Part shown: positions 6,119 through 6,695 of the stretch, one piece after another
Layout: each line of letters starts with the position of its first letter
How positions within the stretch are numbered: position 1 is the first letter of the stretch
DNA from: Chloroflexota bacterium
GTDB taxonomy: Bacteria > Chloroflexota > Anaerolineae > J102
Assembly: GCA_013152695.1 (NCBI GenBank)
Contig: JAADFV010000128.1
Location: 1 to 6,695, forward strand
Reading direction: 5' to 3'
Length of the DNA stretch: 6,695 nucleotides
The notes under the pieces: model-generated
The model's database searches: none
What the model was told of the DNA's origin: nothing
Seen by the model: the letters and a program-made list of their open reading frames with translations, nothing else
Made by a program: the position numbers and the translations under genes

Positions 6119-6637
6119 TCAGCTTTCCTCCGGCATTGACGAAGCAGGGTCATCCTCACTCAGCCCCAGTGCCATCAAATAGCCCCGGGCCCGCTCACTC
6201 AGAGGATAATGATTGACAAGCGCCCAAAATCGAGGTCCGTGATTGGCCTCGAGAAGATGCGCCAATTCATGCACAAGAACATAATCCTGCACCCACTGTG
6301 GCAGAGAGCCTACCCGGTGCGAAATACGAATCGTCCCCCGCGCCGGCGTGCAAGAACCGAATTGCCGTGACTGATTGCTCACCCAGCGGATCTGACGCCA
6401 GTTGAGCTTGTTGCCAAAGTACTTGCGGTTGAGCAAGTGGGCTCGTTCTTCAAGCCTCGAATCCGAAAGCTTCTGAACTTCCTTTTTGCGTTTGATCCGG
6501 CTCTTGAGATTCTCGACAGCCTGATTGAGTTCAACCTCGCTGATGTGTGCGGGTGCACGCACGATGAGAGTATCACCTTCCAGGCGAGCGCTAATTGTCT
6601 TGCGGCGTCTGGCGCTACGAATGACTTCGATCTTCAT
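6119..6637 (-). CDS. YgjP/DUF45-type zinc metallopeptidase
   Basis: A 172-residue soluble protein of the YgjP-like (DUF45, M48-related) metallopeptidase family. The zinc site is HELAH (His123, Glu124, His127), with the third ligand probably His133 in NHGPRFW, the family's typical NHxxxFW element. Upstream, the conserved block RQFGSC (91-96) followed by GTIRIS corresponds to the family's RWGSC...INL strand. The N-terminus (RSARRRKTISARLEGDTLIVRAP) matches the usual beta-rich start, including a run of basic residues. Length is somewhat short but within the family. There is no signal peptide, so it should act in the cytosol. Its substrates are unknown; the family is also found beside restriction and other accessory genes, but no such genes are visible here. 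It begins the transcript that continues into the 387-residue gene. Confidence 0.92.
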   Translation of the reverse strand: MKIEVIRSARRRKTISARLEGDTLIVRAPAHISEVELNQAVENLKSRIKRKKEVQKLSDSRLEERAHLLNRKYFGNKLNWRQIRWVSNQSRQFGSCTPARGTIRISHRVGSLPQWVQDYVLVHELAHLLEANHGPRFWALVNHYPLSERARGYLMALGLSEDDPASSMPEES

Positions 6638-6643
6638 ATTCCT

Positions 6644-6672
6644 ATTATAGACGTTTGCTGCCCGTTCCGAAA
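6644..6672 (-). promoter_or_regulatory. Promoter of the metallopeptidase gene, possibly leaderless
   Basis: A perfect -10 box TATAAT lies at 6649-6644 on the minus strand. With normal spacing the transcript starts at about 6637, the A of the ATG itself. The -35 region is poor (TTTCGG or TTCGGA at 6672-6666). The only SD-like sequence (AGGA, 6643-6640) is two bases from the ATG, too close for normal use, which also favours a leaderless mRNA. Confidence 0.6.
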
Positions 6673-6695
6673 ATAGATGTCCTCCAAGTGCGTCG

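Noticed and set aside
1..6695. CRISPR array, tRNA, rRNA, transposase or phage genes
   Set aside because: No regularly spaced repeats, no tRNA or rRNA motifs and no recombinase or phage signature was seen on either strand.

Overview
The window is a piece of a bacterial chromosome, roughly 50-55% GC by eye. Every protein gene I can support lies on the minus strand, so transcription runs from high to low coordinates. The host cannot be identified from the sequence alone. A lipoprotein with a Thr/Pro linker (SPTATPT) right after its lipobox, together with the mixed use of Shine-Dalgarno, SD-less and apparently leaderless starts, would suit a Chloroflexota-like organism. That is an inference.

Right half (6695 to 3583), in transcription order: a YgjP/DUF45-type zinc metallopeptidase whose promoter -10 box sits so close to the ATG that the mRNA may be leaderless; two bases later, an unrecognised 387-residue protein with one hydrophobic segment near its C-terminus; after 84 bases, lgt (prolipoprotein diacylglyceryl transferase); and five bases later, a rhodanese-domain lipoprotein. 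The last gene carries a lipobox, so it is a predicted substrate of the enzyme encoded just before it. The group probably ends at a strong hairpin with a T-tract at 3391-3436. A second perfect palindrome lies directly after the rhodanese stop.

Middle (3582 to 3100): a 483-base intergenic region with no convincing gene. It holds the terminator, a 34+34 base imperfect inverted repeat (3162-3246), three copies of an 8-base sequence (gctacgca/tgcgtagc), and two plus-strand 16-codon mini-ORFs with good ribosome binding sites but no other support.

Left half (3099 to 1): a copper-resistance operon. A near-consensus sigma-70 promoter (TTGACA, 17 bases, TATGAT) is followed at the expected start point by a G/C-tract inverted repeat that fits a CsoR operator. 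Then come csoR (Cu(I)-sensing repressor with the full Cys-His-Cys ligand set), copZ (copper chaperone with an unusual CHHC site) and copA (Cu(I)-exporting P1B-type ATPase with two N-terminal metal-binding domains, cut by the window edge at residue 783). The expected logic is that apo-CsoR blocks the promoter, Cu(I) releases it, CopZ buffers and delivers Cu(I), and CopA pumps it out.

I do not see evidence of a clearly new defence or mobile system. The most open items are the 387-residue orphan and its tight link to the metallopeptidase, and the structured intergenic region.
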